Assembly (NCBI GenBank): GCA_023436205.1
Contig: JAEZKC010000102.1
Coordinates: 8,750-72,749, forward strand
Direction of reading: 5' to 3'
DNA from: Fibrobacterota bacterium
GTDB taxonomy: Bacteria > Fibrobacterota > Chitinivibrionia > Chitinivibrionales > Chitinispirillaceae
DNA length: 64,000 bases
Under the pieces are notes generated by a model. The model was not told the origin of the DNA. It did no database searches and saw only the letters and a program-made list of their open reading frames with translations. A program made the position numbers and the translations under genes. Each line of letters starts with the position of its first letter. Position 1 is the stretch's first letter. Positions 33,454-43,072 of the stretch are shown here, piece by piece.

Positions 33454-34522
33454 CACTCTTCAGCTGCGGGTAGGGAGTGCGATCTATTCAGGGTGGACTG
33501 AGGTATCGGTGCAGATGGCAATTGATGCCATTGCCGGTTCGTTTCGGTTGCAGGCAGCTCCCAGGGTATCTGATGCAGATGCATCTTTTCCGCTACTCAC
33601 TGGAGCTGCTTGTGAAGTAAAGATCGGTAAACACAGCATTATCAGTGGTTACATCGATGTCACAGAGGGCGTGCTTGAGGCTACCGCACACAACTATCAG
33701 GTATCCGGCAGGGACAAGACCGGGGATCTGGTTGACTGTTCAGCAGTGCTCCCCTCCGGAGGAGTGAAGAACCAGACCCTTGAGCAGATTATTTATTCGC
33801 TGGTGAAACCATACGGTATAAAGATCAGTTCGAATGTGGATACAGGCGATAAGTTCACCCGCTTTGCTGTTCAGCAAGGGGAGAGTGTCTTCGAAGCCAT
33901 TGACAGAGCATGCAGGCTGCGGGGAGTACTTCCTACGGCAGATGGAGCCGGTGGTATTGTGCTTACCCAAATAGGATCTGGTAGAGCGACCACGAACCTG
34001 ATTGAAGGTAAGAATGTCAAGCTTTTCAAACACTACAGTTCACTCACCGGCCGGTTTTCATCATACAAGGTTTTGGGTCAGTCAGGCAGCAGTGATTCTT
34101 TCTTTGGCTCAAAAGCGTGTCAGGTATCGGCAAAAACGACAGACGAAACGGTCACCAGGCACAGGCCCCTCATTATTGTTGCAGAGGGAGAGGTGACCTC
34201 CACGACTGCGAAGCGCAGGGCAGAGTGGGAACGGGCGGTGCGAATCGGGAAATCCCGCACCATCACCGCGGTTGTTCCCGGGTGGCTTCAAGAATCGGGA
34301 GAACCATGGAGACCGAATATGCAGGTGGGAGTACAGTGCCCTTCTCTGCATCTTCCCTCTCTCACAACACTGCTTATCGGGGCCGTTGAGTACACCTACG
34401 GTGAATCCGAGGGTGAGATTGCCACTCTTACCTTAACCAGACCCGATGCCTATCTTCCGGAGCAGCTCAAAGAGAAGAAGGACAAGGGTAAAACTAATCC
34501 GTTCGGAGGCATGAAGAAATGA
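33446..34522 (+). CDS. Baseplate hub protein P (Mu gpP-like)
   Basis: 358 residues. NTLQLRVGSAIYSGWTEVSV, YQVSGRDKTGDLVDCSAV and AEWERAVRIGKSRT match Mu gpP/gp44, a gp27-like hub that forms the channel below the tube. Overlaps N by eight bases and the next gene by four. Confidence 0.9.
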   Translation: MNNTLQLRVGSAIYSGWTEVSVQMAIDAIAGSFRLQAAPRVSDADASFPLLTGAACEVKIGKHSIISGYIDVTEGVLEATAHNYQVSGRDKTGDLVDCSAVLPSGGVKNQTLEQIIYSLVKPYGIKISSNVDTGDKFTRFAVQQGESVFEAIDRACRLRGVLPTADGAGGIVLTQIGSGRATTNLIEGKNVKLFKHYSSLTGRFSSYKVLGQSGSSDSFFGSKACQVSAKTTDETVTRHRPLIIVAEGEVTSTTAKRRAEWERAVRIGKSRTITAVVPGWLQESGEPWRPNMQVGVQCPSLHLPSLTTLLIGAVEYTYGESEGEIATLTLTRPDAYLPEQLKEKKDKGKTNPFGGMKK

Positions 34523-35064
34523 ATATCATTGCCGCCATGCAGAAGATTGTTGCCCCACTGGACAGACGCATTAAGCTTATGGTATCAAAGGCTATAATCA
34601 CCATCATCGATGATGCAGCAAAGATGCAGCGTGCCCAGGTGAAGCTTCTGGATGGTGAGGTATCTGAGCTTGAGCGGATCCAAGATTACGGTATTACATC
34701 GAGGCCACCGAAGGGATCTGAGGCGGTAGCGGTATTTGTTGGCGGCAACCGGGATCATGGAGTAGTGCTGAGAGTGGACAATAGAGAGTACAGATTGAAG
34801 TTGCCCAAAGAAGGCGATGTGGCGCTGTATGATATGGAGGGGAATAAAGTTGTATTGAGTCCGAGTGAGAAGAGGATCGAGATCAGTTCGACAAATGAAG
34901 TGGTTGTCAAAGCAAAAAAGGCTGTCGTAGAATCCGATGAAATATTTCTTGGTGAGGAGGTATTGTCAGAACTGGGCGGCGGAGTGTTGACAAAAAATTG
35001 TCTCAACCCGGTAACCGGTGCCCCTCATCCAATGGTTTCGAGCTCTGTGAAAGCTAAATTATGA
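34519..35064 (+). CDS. Baseplate spike/assembly protein (Mu gp45-like)
   Basis: 181 residues. MQRAQVKLLDGEVSELERIQDYG, RPPKGSEAVAVFVGGNRDHG and VLTKNCLNPVTGAPH (the C-terminal His-containing tip) are gp45 family features. It is the membrane-piercing spike at the tail tip. ATGA overlap on both sides. Confidence 0.9.
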   Translation: MNIIAAMQKIVAPLDRRIKLMVSKAIITIIDDAAKMQRAQVKLLDGEVSELERIQDYGITSRPPKGSEAVAVFVGGNRDHGVVLRVDNREYRLKLPKEGDVALYDMEGNKVVLSPSEKRIEISSTNEVVVKAKKAVVESDEIFLGEEVLSELGGGVLTKNCLNPVTGAPHPMVSSSVKAKL

Positions 35065-35600
35065 GCGTTGCTGAAGTAAAACAGAGGGTTCATACGGGAC
35101 TCAGGGCACTGGGTTGCGTTCCCCCCACCCCAGAGCATCCGGATGTCGGACTTATTTTTCCCATCGGTGATGTGATAGTGGAAGAGCTTTTCAGCGCTTC
35201 GACAGATGAACCTGTCATCAAGGCTTTTTTTGATCCTACAGGAGGACTCCCCGAGTCTCCAGCAGTGGGTGATCGCTTTATCGCAACCGCTACTGCAAAC
35301 GGATGGACAGTAAAGAACAGCTATGAATGGCTTGGTGATGTTGATGGATGGTCTGAGATTACCTACAGAATAGGGAAAATTGTTTATGTAGCATCAGAGG
35401 ATGAGTGGTACGGGGCAGGTGCTTCCGGTTGGCGGGTAATGGGTGAAGCCATAGCCGTAACCGGAATAACCCCTATAGGACCAAACAGCAGATTACGTGA
35501 AATACCTTCTGGTGAATCAGAGAGTGGACTGATAGAAGTGTGGGTTGAAATTACAAACGATGGAGGTTCAAATTGGAAAATCGCAGGTCAGCTTTACTAA
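35061..35600 (+). CDS. DUF2793-like tail protein
   Basis: 179 residues. PAVGDRFIATATANGWTVKN followed by EWLGDVDGWSEI resembles the DUF2793 phage tail module (VGDRY...NGW). C-terminal LIEVWVEITNDGGSNWKIAGQLY is beta-sheet-rich. It lies between gp45 and the large fibre gene, outside the usual Mu order, and may link the fibre to the baseplate. Confidence 0.55.
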   Translation: MSVAEVKQRVHTGLRALGCVPPTPEHPDVGLIFPIGDVIVEELFSASTDEPVIKAFFDPTGGLPESPAVGDRFIATATANGWTVKNSYEWLGDVDGWSEITYRIGKIVYVASEDEWYGAGASGWRVMGEAIAVTGITPIGPNSRLREIPSGESESGLIEVWVEITNDGGSNWKIAGQLY

Positions 35601-38455
35601 TTGTTCTGTTTTTTATCTTATCAATAAGTGTCTATGGAGATCAGCGGGTCATAGGAAATCTGAATGTGACCGGCGGCGCCTCCATTGCAAACACCCCCAA
35701 GAATTCAGGAAAACCGGATTCGCTTATCATCAAGAAATCTGATAAGTACCTGGGGACATATCCAACTGACAGTTTACTGGACAGGTCAAAACACACAGGC
35801 ATTCAAGCAATAAGCACAGTAGACGGGTTGCAAACCGCTCTCAATGGAAAACAGAGCACTATTTTCGGCATATCGAATCGTCTACTAAGGTTTAATAGTT
35901 TAGGCGGTATCTCTTCCAGTATTATTCGGGAAACGGATGTAGGTTTGGTGAGTGTGGGAGAGGATCATTCCTGGGGGACTCTGCAGGTCCTTTCTCCTGC
36001 CGATGGAACTGCCGTTAATTTACACTCCAATGCTAACAATTTTTCCAAGATTGTTTTTTCCAGAACAGCCGATCCTTCTTCTTCATCTACTTGGATCGCT
36101 GGTAACGGTGAGAATACAGGCGCTTTTTTGTCCTTCTGGGTCGGTGGCGAAAGGCTAAACCTAGATGTTAATGGTGCAACAGTAACAGGTGACGTTTCGG
36201 TGAGCGGAGGAATAAAAGAGGGCGGGGTGCTTCTCTCTAATAAGTACTTGCAAAGCTATACAGAAAGCGACCCCAGCGTCCCCGCGCACGTAAAGAGCAT
36301 AACCACAACTGAAAAAGCGAATTGGAATACGGCGTACAGTTGGGGTAATCATGCCGGGCTCTATGCTCCTTCAGCTCATGTGGGCGCCACAGGCTCGGCT
36401 CACGGGGTAGCCACTACCTCCGTAAATGGGTTTATGTCCTCGACGGACAAAACAAAACTTGACGGGGTGGCGGCGAACGCAAATAATTATGTGCACCCAA
36501 CAACAGCCGGAAATAAACACGTACCGACCGGAGGGTCTACTGGACAGCTTTTGCAGTACTCAGGTTCAAGTGGTACGGCTCAATGGTGGACGCCTAATTT
36601 TTTGACAGGCAACCAAAATATCACTCTAGGCGGTGTGGTAACTGGTTCGGGGTCGACGGCGATTTCTACCAGTATTGCAGACGGAGCTTTGTCGATTGCT
36701 AAAACTAGCGGTTTGCAGACAGCGCTGGATGGGAAGGTTAATTCAAGCGGACAAACCACAGTGACTGGGCCGATTTACCTTAATTATGCGCCCTATCAGT
36801 CGATAACGCTGGACCCGGAGAACAACAGAATAAGCGGGGGCCAAGGTTTACATATAGATGGGTTATATTTAGGCGCAAATACATTTTTTGAGCCCGGCGC
36901 ACCACCTTATGCTAACTACCCGGACGCTCTTGCATGTGAGCCGCTAGTAGCGCAGAGTTATCCATGGAGGGGGCCGGTTAAAATGTCATGGACCGATTTC
37001 AAAACAGCTTTAGGCATTACCGCTTCAGATGTAGGAGCACAACCCACAATTACAGGCCTCACGGCAGGTTATCACCCGTACTGGAATGGTTCTTCTTTTG
37101 TAAATGGCCCGGTACAAACAGACGGCACTAATATTACATCTGCTGTAAAAATTTTGAGTGGCGCTAGTCCACAATTTACAATACAAAATGCTCCCGACCG
37201 TACAAACTGGGAACTGAGGGCAGGGAGCAGTAATGATTTTGTGATACGGCAGGACGGGACAACAGTATTGAGATTTGAGACAAACGGAGATGTCCGTACA
37301 TTCTATAACATGGGAGTAAATACAGCTCCGATTTCTGGTCAAGCTCTGACCGTTGGCGGATCGGGTAACACATACGCTGGGATAAATACGTCCGGTAGCA
37401 CAGCTCTAAGCGGTTTGAGGTTGCAGCATTTAGGGGTTGACAGATGGTTGATTGGTAATCGTAGTGCAGATAATCACAGACTGTACGTCTCAGCGTCTCC
37501 TGCTACCACAAGCGGTGGCGACGTTGCAACCGCCGCTGCCATGCACATTGATCAGGATAAGAGCATCAAAACGTACGGTATCGCTGGTATTAATACGAAC
37601 CCCGTTTCCGGTATAGCCCTCGCGGTAAACGCTCCTACGGTAGCGGGAGGGGAAGCCGTAGCAGGATTTTTTAGGCAAACCAGTTCAGATGCAGGCGCTT
37701 CAGTTTCTTTGTTTCTATCCCCTACAGGGTCCAGCAGTAGAGCTGCTAAAATACTCGCTACTGGTAACGGAAGTGCCGCAGGAAATGGAACCTCAATCTC
37801 GCTATTTACAAATCCAAATGGCGGGGCTCCCATTGAAAGATTTAAAATAGACCCAACAGGAGAAGCAGCGTTTAATACTGCTCCAGTTTCCGGGCAAACT
37901 CTGACCGTTGGCGGTAACGCAACGGTAACGGGAGATCTAACCGTAAGCTCCGGGAAGCGTGTTCAGACAGAGGAAATAGGTGTCAACTCCTCTGTCGCAT
38001 TCGTAAAGAGCGTTTATTCTAACCCCATAGGTATAGGCTCGACATTTGAGATTCAGCACGGGAAATCGACCGCGAACAACGTATACCACACGTTTTGGAC
38101 TCGCGCAGGGGCGGGAACAACATTTGAAGAGCTAGCCATGACGATAACGGGCGGACAGGTTACCCCCGAAAAATTAAGCGTAGGTAGTGGGGGAACGGTA
38201 ATGACCAAGATTTACAAACTAACCGGAAATCTAAATCAGTATGGAATGGCCGTTATAAATCTGGGTAGCGGTAAGGGGCTTAAGAGTTGCGTCATGAGTG
38301 CAAAGGTCAAGTCTACCGCAGGGCGTTATTTATCGCTAGGCCCAGCTGTGTACACAGATATCTATAACAACGATTTGACATTATATACAAGCGCTTTTGG
38401 CGGGCAGACGTTTGACGCTACGAGCACTTATGAAATATGGGTGCTGGAGTCGTAG
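35573..38455 (+). CDS. Large tail fibre-like protein with signal-peptide-like start
   Basis: 960 residues from a TTG start with GGAGG six bases upstream (35562-35566). The first 24 residues, MENRRSALLIVLFFILSISV and on, look exactly like a Sec signal peptide. The rest is Gly/Ser/Thr-rich fibre sequence with repeats of the type VTGDVSVSGG, GVATTSVNGFMSSTDKTKLDG, and MGVNTAPISGQALTVGG, which recurs three times in variants. It sits between gp45 and gp46 homologues, where Mu-like phages have no gene, and looks inserted. Confidence 0.75.
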   Translation: MENRRSALLIVLFFILSISVYGDQRVIGNLNVTGGASIANTPKNSGKPDSLIIKKSDKYLGTYPTDSLLDRSKHTGIQAISTVDGLQTALNGKQSTIFGISNRLLRFNSLGGISSSIIRETDVGLVSVGEDHSWGTLQVLSPADGTAVNLHSNANNFSKIVFSRTADPSSSSTWIAGNGENTGAFLSFWVGGERLNLDVNGATVTGDVSVSGGIKEGGVLLSNKYLQSYTESDPSVPAHVKSITTTEKANWNTAYSWGNHAGLYAPSAHVGATGSAHGVATTSVNGFMSSTDKTKLDGVAANANNYVHPTTAGNKHVPTGGSTGQLLQYSGSSGTAQWWTPNFLTGNQNITLGGVVTGSGSTAISTSIADGALSIAKTSGLQTALDGKVNSSGQTTVTGPIYLNYAPYQSITLDPENNRISGGQGLHIDGLYLGANTFFEPGAPPYANYPDALACEPLVAQSYPWRGPVKMSWTDFKTALGITASDVGAQPTITGLTAGYHPYWNGSSFVNGPVQTDGTNITSAVKILSGASPQFTIQNAPDRTNWELRAGSSNDFVIRQDGTTVLRFETNGDVRTFYNMGVNTAPISGQALTVGGSGNTYAGINTSGSTALSGLRLQHLGVDRWLIGNRSADNHRLYVSASPATTSGGDVATAAAMHIDQDKSIKTYGIAGINTNPVSGIALAVNAPTVAGGEAVAGFFRQTSSDAGASVSLFLSPTGSSSRAAKILATGNGSAAGNGTSISLFTNPNGGAPIERFKIDPTGEAAFNTAPVSGQTLTVGGNATVTGDLTVSSGKRVQTEEIGVNSSVAFVKSVYSNPIGIGSTFEIQHGKSTANNVYHTFWTRAGAGTTFEELAMTITGGQVTPEKLSVGSGGTVMTKIYKLTGNLNQYGMAVINLGSGKGLKSCVMSAKVKSTAGRYLSLGPAVYTDIYNNDLTLYTSAFGGQTFDATSTYEIWVLES

Positions 38456-38512
38456 GAGAACAGTAAGGCTAATATGATGGGAATCTTGTGACAGAAACTA
38501 TTTAGGGGAACT

Positions 38513-38962
38513 ATGGATATCCTTCTTACCTTTCAAAACAACTCCGGAGATCTCCTTATCAGTGACAATGACCTTGCCACTGATGGCGGCCTTCAGACGG
38601 CAGTATTTATCTCCCTTTTTACTGATCGTCGGTCAGACAGGCAGGGAGAGCAGCGGGGATACTGGGCTGACGGGATTACCAGTGATGATCAGGAGCAGTG
38701 GGGATCGCTACTGTGGACACTGGAGAATAAACCGATCACTGCCACTCTGCTGCTGCAGATGGAACAGTACTGCAATGCAGCCCTGGAGTGGATGAAGACC
38801 GATGGTGTGGCATCGAGCGTGTCGACCAGTGCAACCAGAACCGGTTCTGAGGATATCAAGATCGATGTGATCATCACCAGACCTCAATCTGATCCTCATC
38901 GATACTCGTACCTGTGGAATTCTCAACTGGGCATAAAGGAGCTGGTAAATGGCGCTTACTAA
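38513..38962 (+). CDS. Baseplate protein gp46-like
   Basis: 149 residues. NNSGDLLISDNDLATDGGLQTAV, GYWADGITSDDQEQWGS and LLQMEQYCNAALEWM are Mu gp46 (gp25/wedge-type) family marks. Wedge component of the baseplate. AGGGGAACT precedes the ATG. Confidence 0.9.
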   Translation: MDILLTFQNNSGDLLISDNDLATDGGLQTAVFISLFTDRRSDRQGEQRGYWADGITSDDQEQWGSLLWTLENKPITATLLLQMEQYCNAALEWMKTDGVASSVSTSATRTGSEDIKIDVIITRPQSDPHRYSYLWNSQLGIKELVNGAY

Positions 38963-40037
38963 GCCAACGATTCAGGAATTGACGGAACGTATTCAGGCAG
39001 ACATGGTTTCACGATTGTCTGTCAATGCAGTACTCAGGAGATCAATCATTCGGGTGATCGCCAGGTGCTTTGCCGGGGCAGTCTATCTGCTGTACGGGCT
39101 GGTGTTTGAGTTATCACGTCAGAGATTCACCAAGTACGCCACAGGCAGCTATCTCGATGATGATGGTGAAGAGTGGGGTGTGGTGCGGAAAAGTGCCACG
39201 TTTGCATCGGGACCGGTGACTTTTACAGGAGATAACGGAGCAGTAGTTCCTGCAGGGTGGATTGTGGCCAATGCAGACAGAGATCAGTTTGCAGTTGATG
39301 CAGATATCACCATAACAGGCGGAATCGGTACCGGAACCGTTACCGCACTTGAACCCGGAAGCAACAGTAACACACCTGAGGGATCTGCCATTGAGCTCGT
39401 GAGCCCCATAGCCGGGGTGGAATCTGATGCAGTGGTCGCCTCCGGAGGAATTACCGGCGGCACGGATCTGGAGTCGGATGACTCGCTGAGAGATCGCATT
39501 CTTTCAAAAAAGCGGCAGCAGGGACTGGGCGGAAATGAGAATGACTGGATTGTCTGGACAAAGAACTATCAGGGGCTGCAGATCACCCGGGTATGGGTGT
39601 TCCCTCAGTACGCGGGCGCCAGGACAGTGGGAATTTTCTTCACGCTTGATACTCTTCCCGTGATCATTCCCACTCAAACCGATATCGATGCTGTAAAGGC
39701 GTACCTTGACAGCTTTCGCCCGGTGGGGTGTATTCCCGTCGTGTATGCACCAGTACCGGCCACAGTGACCTTCAGCATTGCATTAAACCCGAACAGCACC
39801 ACAGTGAGAGACGCAGTGACAGCTGCACTGCAGGAGCTCTTCTTAAGGGCAGCAGCTGTTGGAGGTACAATACCGATATCGCACGTTAGAGAGGCTATTT
39901 CCACAGCTGCCGGAGAGCTTGACAATGCCATTACATCTGTCACTATATCAGGTGTATCGGGAGATCCCAGAGATATTACTGTGGCCCCCGGGTATCTTCC
40001 GGTGCTGGGCCAGACCACGTTCACCACGAAAGCATAA
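38949..40037 (+). CDS. Baseplate assembly protein J (Mu gp47-like)
   Basis: 362 residues. TGSYLDDDGEEWGVVRKSATFA, VTALEPGSNSNTPEGS, GTDLESDDSLRDRILSKKRQ and GNENDWIVWTKNYQGLQITRVWV are baseplate J/gp47 blocks. It forms the baseplate wedges. Overlaps gp46 by 14 bases. Confidence 0.93.
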   Translation: MALTKPTIQELTERIQADMVSRLSVNAVLRRSIIRVIARCFAGAVYLLYGLVFELSRQRFTKYATGSYLDDDGEEWGVVRKSATFASGPVTFTGDNGAVVPAGWIVANADRDQFAVDADITITGGIGTGTVTALEPGSNSNTPEGSAIELVSPIAGVESDAVVASGGITGGTDLESDDSLRDRILSKKRQQGLGGNENDWIVWTKNYQGLQITRVWVFPQYAGARTVGIFFTLDTLPVIIPTQTDIDAVKAYLDSFRPVGCIPVVYAPVPATVTFSIALNPNSTTVRDAVTAALQELFLRAAAVGGTIPISHVREAISTAAGELDNAITSVTISGVSGDPRDITVAPGYLPVLGQTTFTTKA

Positions 40038-40039
40038 TC

Positions 40040-40606
40040 ATGGGCGCCAGATTCACTATTCAGAATTATATCGACATGCTGGTGTCGCTTCTTCCTCCAG
40101 GAAAAGCGTGGTCAAGAGAATCGGAATCGGTACTCTACAAGCTGCTCTCAGGGTTTGCACCGGAACTCGTGAGGATTGAAGAGCAGGCGCGGAAGCTTAT
40201 CGATGAAGCACGACCTCTTACCGCTACTGAAACCATTGAGGAGTGGGAAGAGGAGCAGGGTTTTCCTGATACCTATTACGACATTCCAGAAGAGCTCGAA
40301 GCCAGGCGCCAGCAGGTTGCAGGGCGGATGTATTTCTCCGGAGAGGAGCGGATTCCCAACAAAGCGTTCTGGATCGAACAGGCCCTGCGTTTAGGATATA
40401 CCATTACCAGCATCGATGATGAGGTTGAGACAGATCCGTTTGAGGTGGGACGATCAGCAGTTGGAAACCCTATCGGAGCCGGATTGTGGGAGTCATCGGT
40501 CGTACTGTATGTTGACTGCCAGAAAGCTGCCGGGAAAAAGCTTGAGGGCATTTTCAACAAGCTCAAGCATTCTCATCTGACATTCGTATACATTTACCTG
40601 CAATAA
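40040..40606 (+). CDS. Baseplate protein gp48-like (DUF2313/YmfQ)
   Basis: 188 residues. LVSLLPPGKAWSRE, EEWEEEQGFPD and RRQQVAGRMYFSGEE are the DUF2313 pattern. In Mu-like phages this protein follows gp47 and attaches fibres. Two bases separate it from gp47. Confidence 0.9.
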   Translation: MGARFTIQNYIDMLVSLLPPGKAWSRESESVLYKLLSGFAPELVRIEEQARKLIDEARPLTATETIEEWEEEQGFPDTYYDIPEELEARRQQVAGRMYFSGEERIPNKAFWIEQALRLGYTITSIDDEVETDPFEVGRSAVGNPIGAGLWESSVVLYVDCQKAAGKKLEGIFNKLKHSHLTFVYIYLQ

Positions 40607-40616
40607 AGGAGCGTAC

Positions 40617-41732
40617 ATGCACCGTATAGATCATGAGAGGGCATCACAGGGAGGGTCGCTGTATCCCTGCACCATTACCGTTAATTCACCGGTGGTGACC
40701 GATGTCATGTCAACAGAGCAGTTTTACATCAATGCCCCTGTCAGATTTTCTTTTACCGGATCAACCGACAAGATGTATAAGATCATTGCGTTGACCGAAA
40801 CAACGGTGACAGTGGACTCTCCCCTGCCAGCCACCGGCAGCGCACAGATTTATGTTGCAGCGAACAGATACACCGAGGGAGATCCGCAGCGGGGCATTGC
40901 TCGCACCGTGGTGACTGATTCCTGGGCAAATGCAGTGCAGGAGGAGATCGCCAATTCGATAGAGCTGGCCACCGCTTTGGATAAGAGCAAACCGTGGCAG
41001 ATGAGAGACGTGCTCAAGGCCGTTATGCTCAATGAGCTTTCCGGGCTCAATGTGCTCGTAACCAATACTGATAGAGTCACCATCTATGATGGAGCATGCC
41101 TTGACAGCACCAGACGGACACTCATGATCAAGGACAGTAACATTCCCGTTACCAAAACCATGGCAGCATATCAGGCTCAGGGTCAGGGAGGGTTACCTGC
41201 TCCATTGACACAGGATGCAGACACATCATACTACCTGTTCATGATCAAACATGCTGTCACCGGAGCGGTTGATTTTGGATTCGATACCGCTTCAAACGCA
41301 TCGAATCTGCTGACTGCCAGCGGGTACCATTACTACAGGTGCATCGATGTGGTAAAACTGAATTCGGTCACCTCGTTTTACAGGTACGATAAGATCGGTG
41401 ATGTCAGAGTTGTGGAGGACGGACTGAGTCTGGATCAGGTTGTGATCAGCAGTGCAACACCTGCAGACTACGATCTCAAAGTCCCGGGGCTTACATCGAC
41501 AGTTGTGGATGCCTTTCTCACCGTGACAGATGCATCAAACCCGTGGAATCTGCAGATGTGGCTCAACAGGTCAACCGACACTACCATGTCGGTATCCGGA
41601 GCAGCCGGTGAAACAGTGCAGTGCCCGATTCGTTTTTCAGTACGTCCCGGGGGCAAGGTCCGACTGGCCGCACTGAGCGGATCTCCGACTGTAGACCTGA
41701 GAGTTATTTCCTTTACACCTCAAATCCCGTAA
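40617..41732 (+). CDS. Tail fibre-like protein
   Basis: 371 residues. RYTEGDPQRGIARTVVTDSW followed by ANAVQEEIANSIE is a well-known N-terminal fibre motif (the GIPxTxVTxxWLNxVQEEI type). The rest is beta-rich with no enzymatic signature. It sits in the normal fibre slot after gp48. Confidence 0.75.
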   Translation: MHRIDHERASQGGSLYPCTITVNSPVVTDVMSTEQFYINAPVRFSFTGSTDKMYKIIALTETTVTVDSPLPATGSAQIYVAANRYTEGDPQRGIARTVVTDSWANAVQEEIANSIELATALDKSKPWQMRDVLKAVMLNELSGLNVLVTNTDRVTIYDGACLDSTRRTLMIKDSNIPVTKTMAAYQAQGQGGLPAPLTQDADTSYYLFMIKHAVTGAVDFGFDTASNASNLLTASGYHYYRCIDVVKLNSVTSFYRYDKIGDVRVVEDGLSLDQVVISSATPADYDLKVPGLTSTVVDAFLTVTDASNPWNLQMWLNRSTDTTMSVSGAAGETVQCPIRFSVRPGGKVRLAALSGSPTVDLRVISFTPQIP

Positions 41733-41742
41733 GGACAGCCAC

Positions 41743-42084
41743 ATGAACCATCTTGAGGAACGTATATCTGCTCAGCGGGAAACCTGCTACCGGATTTGTT
41801 CGGGGTTGTGGATCCGCAAACCCTCTATACCCTACATGCTCACCATGCTGACTATTGCCTGTGGTGCCATATACGCATTCTGGAGTGTGACGGCTGCATC
41901 ACAGCAGCGTATCACCACTATCGAGATTCATCAGATTGCAACTGATTCTGCACTGGTGTCGCTTCGATCTGCTGTTTACGAACTGAAGAGCGGACTGGAG
42001 AACAGCCAGGATCAGGTGGTGCAGGAGCTCAAGGCGCTGCGGAAAGATCTGAAAATCAGACCAGCGAAAGGTGGAGGCTTATGA
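41743..42084 (+). CDS. Single-pass membrane protein with coiled coil (spanin/holin-like)
   Basis: 113 residues: hydrophilic N-terminus, one transmembrane helix (about 30-50, SIPYMLTMLTIACGAIYAFW), then a helical, coiled-coil-prone C-terminal half (LRSAVYELKSGLENSQDQVV). The position beside the endolysin suggests an inner-membrane spanin or XhlA-like holin partner; not decisive. Confidence 0.55.
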   Translation: MNHLEERISAQRETCYRICSGLWIRKPSIPYMLTMLTIACGAIYAFWSVTAASQQRITTIEIHQIATDSALVSLRSAVYELKSGLENSQDQVVQELKALRKDLKIRPAKGGGL

Positions 42085-42551
42085 AAAAACTTGCAGTAGT
42101 CACGCATGTGGTTTTCATTCCGGAAACGAAGGGTTTGGATCAGAAGGAGGACGGTCGCCCCATTTTCGTCCTGGAGGAGCCCTTTCATTTTTGGGTGAAC
42201 GGGACTCATCATTTTAAAATTCCCAGCGGTTTTCGGTTCGATTATGCAAGCGTTCCCAGGGGACTGTGGAACCTGTTCCCGCCGTATGACCCTGAATACG
42301 CTGCGGCTGCCCTTATCCATGACTGGTGCTATGCCGGGGAGTTTTTCCCGCGTGATTTCTGCGATGAGCTGTTTCTGGGAGCGATGAAATTCAGAGGTGT
42401 GCCAGACTGGAAACGGAATACGATGTATGCAGCTGTGAGGCTTTTCGGGGGCAAGGCGTACAAGACTCATAAACAGATGACAAAAGAGACAGTGCGAAGG
42501 ATGTCAGGTTTCAGCGGTGAAAAAAGCCCTCTTTGGAAAAGGTTGTCATAA
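42081..42551 (+). CDS. DUF1353 phage protein
   Basis: 156 residues. FKIPSGFRFDYASVPRGLWNLFPP, AALIHDWCYAG and ELFLGAMKFRGVPDWKRNTMY are the DUF1353 signature (FDYASVPR, HDWLY). Common in lysis/tail modules; function unknown. ATGA overlap with the membrane protein gene. Confidence 0.88.
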   Translation: MKKLAVVTHVVFIPETKGLDQKEDGRPIFVLEEPFHFWVNGTHHFKIPSGFRFDYASVPRGLWNLFPPYDPEYAAAALIHDWCYAGEFFPRDFCDELFLGAMKFRGVPDWKRNTMYAAVRLFGGKAYKTHKQMTKETVRRMSGFSGEKSPLWKRLS

Positions 42552-43012
42552 TGGCAAGCAGAGATATGTCAGACTGCGTTCCGGAGCTGCGTGAGAAAGA
42601 GCTGCTTATGCGGCAGGCTGCAGCGTTAGTGGGGATACGGTACATCATCACCTGCACTGCTCGATCGCACCAGGAGCAGCTGGCGCTGTTCGCTCAGGGA
42701 AGAAAACCGGTTGAGGAGGTGAACAGGCTGCGGGTTGCAGTGAAGCTGCCTCCCATTACCAGGGAAAAGAACCGGGTGGTTACCTGGACTATTGACAGCA
42801 TGCACATTGTTGGTAACGGGAGAGTACTTTCGAGGGCATTTGATGTGGCGATTTTGAAAGAGGGTACGAAAGTACCCCACTGGCAAATAAAGGTGGATAC
42901 AGACAATGACGGGATTGCGGATTACATGGAGCTGGCCCTCATCGGTCAGGATCTGGGACTGAGAGCCGGAGGGCTGTGGAAGACTCCGGATTATCCGCAT
43001 TTTGAGATTTAG
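42551..43012 (+). CDS. M15-family peptidase endolysin
   Basis: About 153 residues from MASRDMSDC (TAATG overlap). ITCTARSHQEQLALFAQGRK, SMHIVGNGRVLSRAFDVAI and the C-terminal PDYPHFEI give the zinc ligands of VanY/M15-type peptidases (His and Asp in the SxH...AxD block, final His in PHFE), with a slightly longer spacing in the first block. It should cut peptide cross-links of the host wall at lysis. Confidence 0.82.
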   Translation: MASRDMSDCVPELREKELLMRQAAALVGIRYIITCTARSHQEQLALFAQGRKPVEEVNRLRVAVKLPPITREKNRVVTWTIDSMHIVGNGRVLSRAFDVAILKEGTKVPHWQIKVDTDNDGIADYMELALIGQDLGLRAGGLWKTPDYPHFEI

Positions 43013-43072
43013 GAATGGGGAGTGATGATGGAGATGAAAATTAAACGGGCGGAACGGGGGGAGTAGGGGGTT

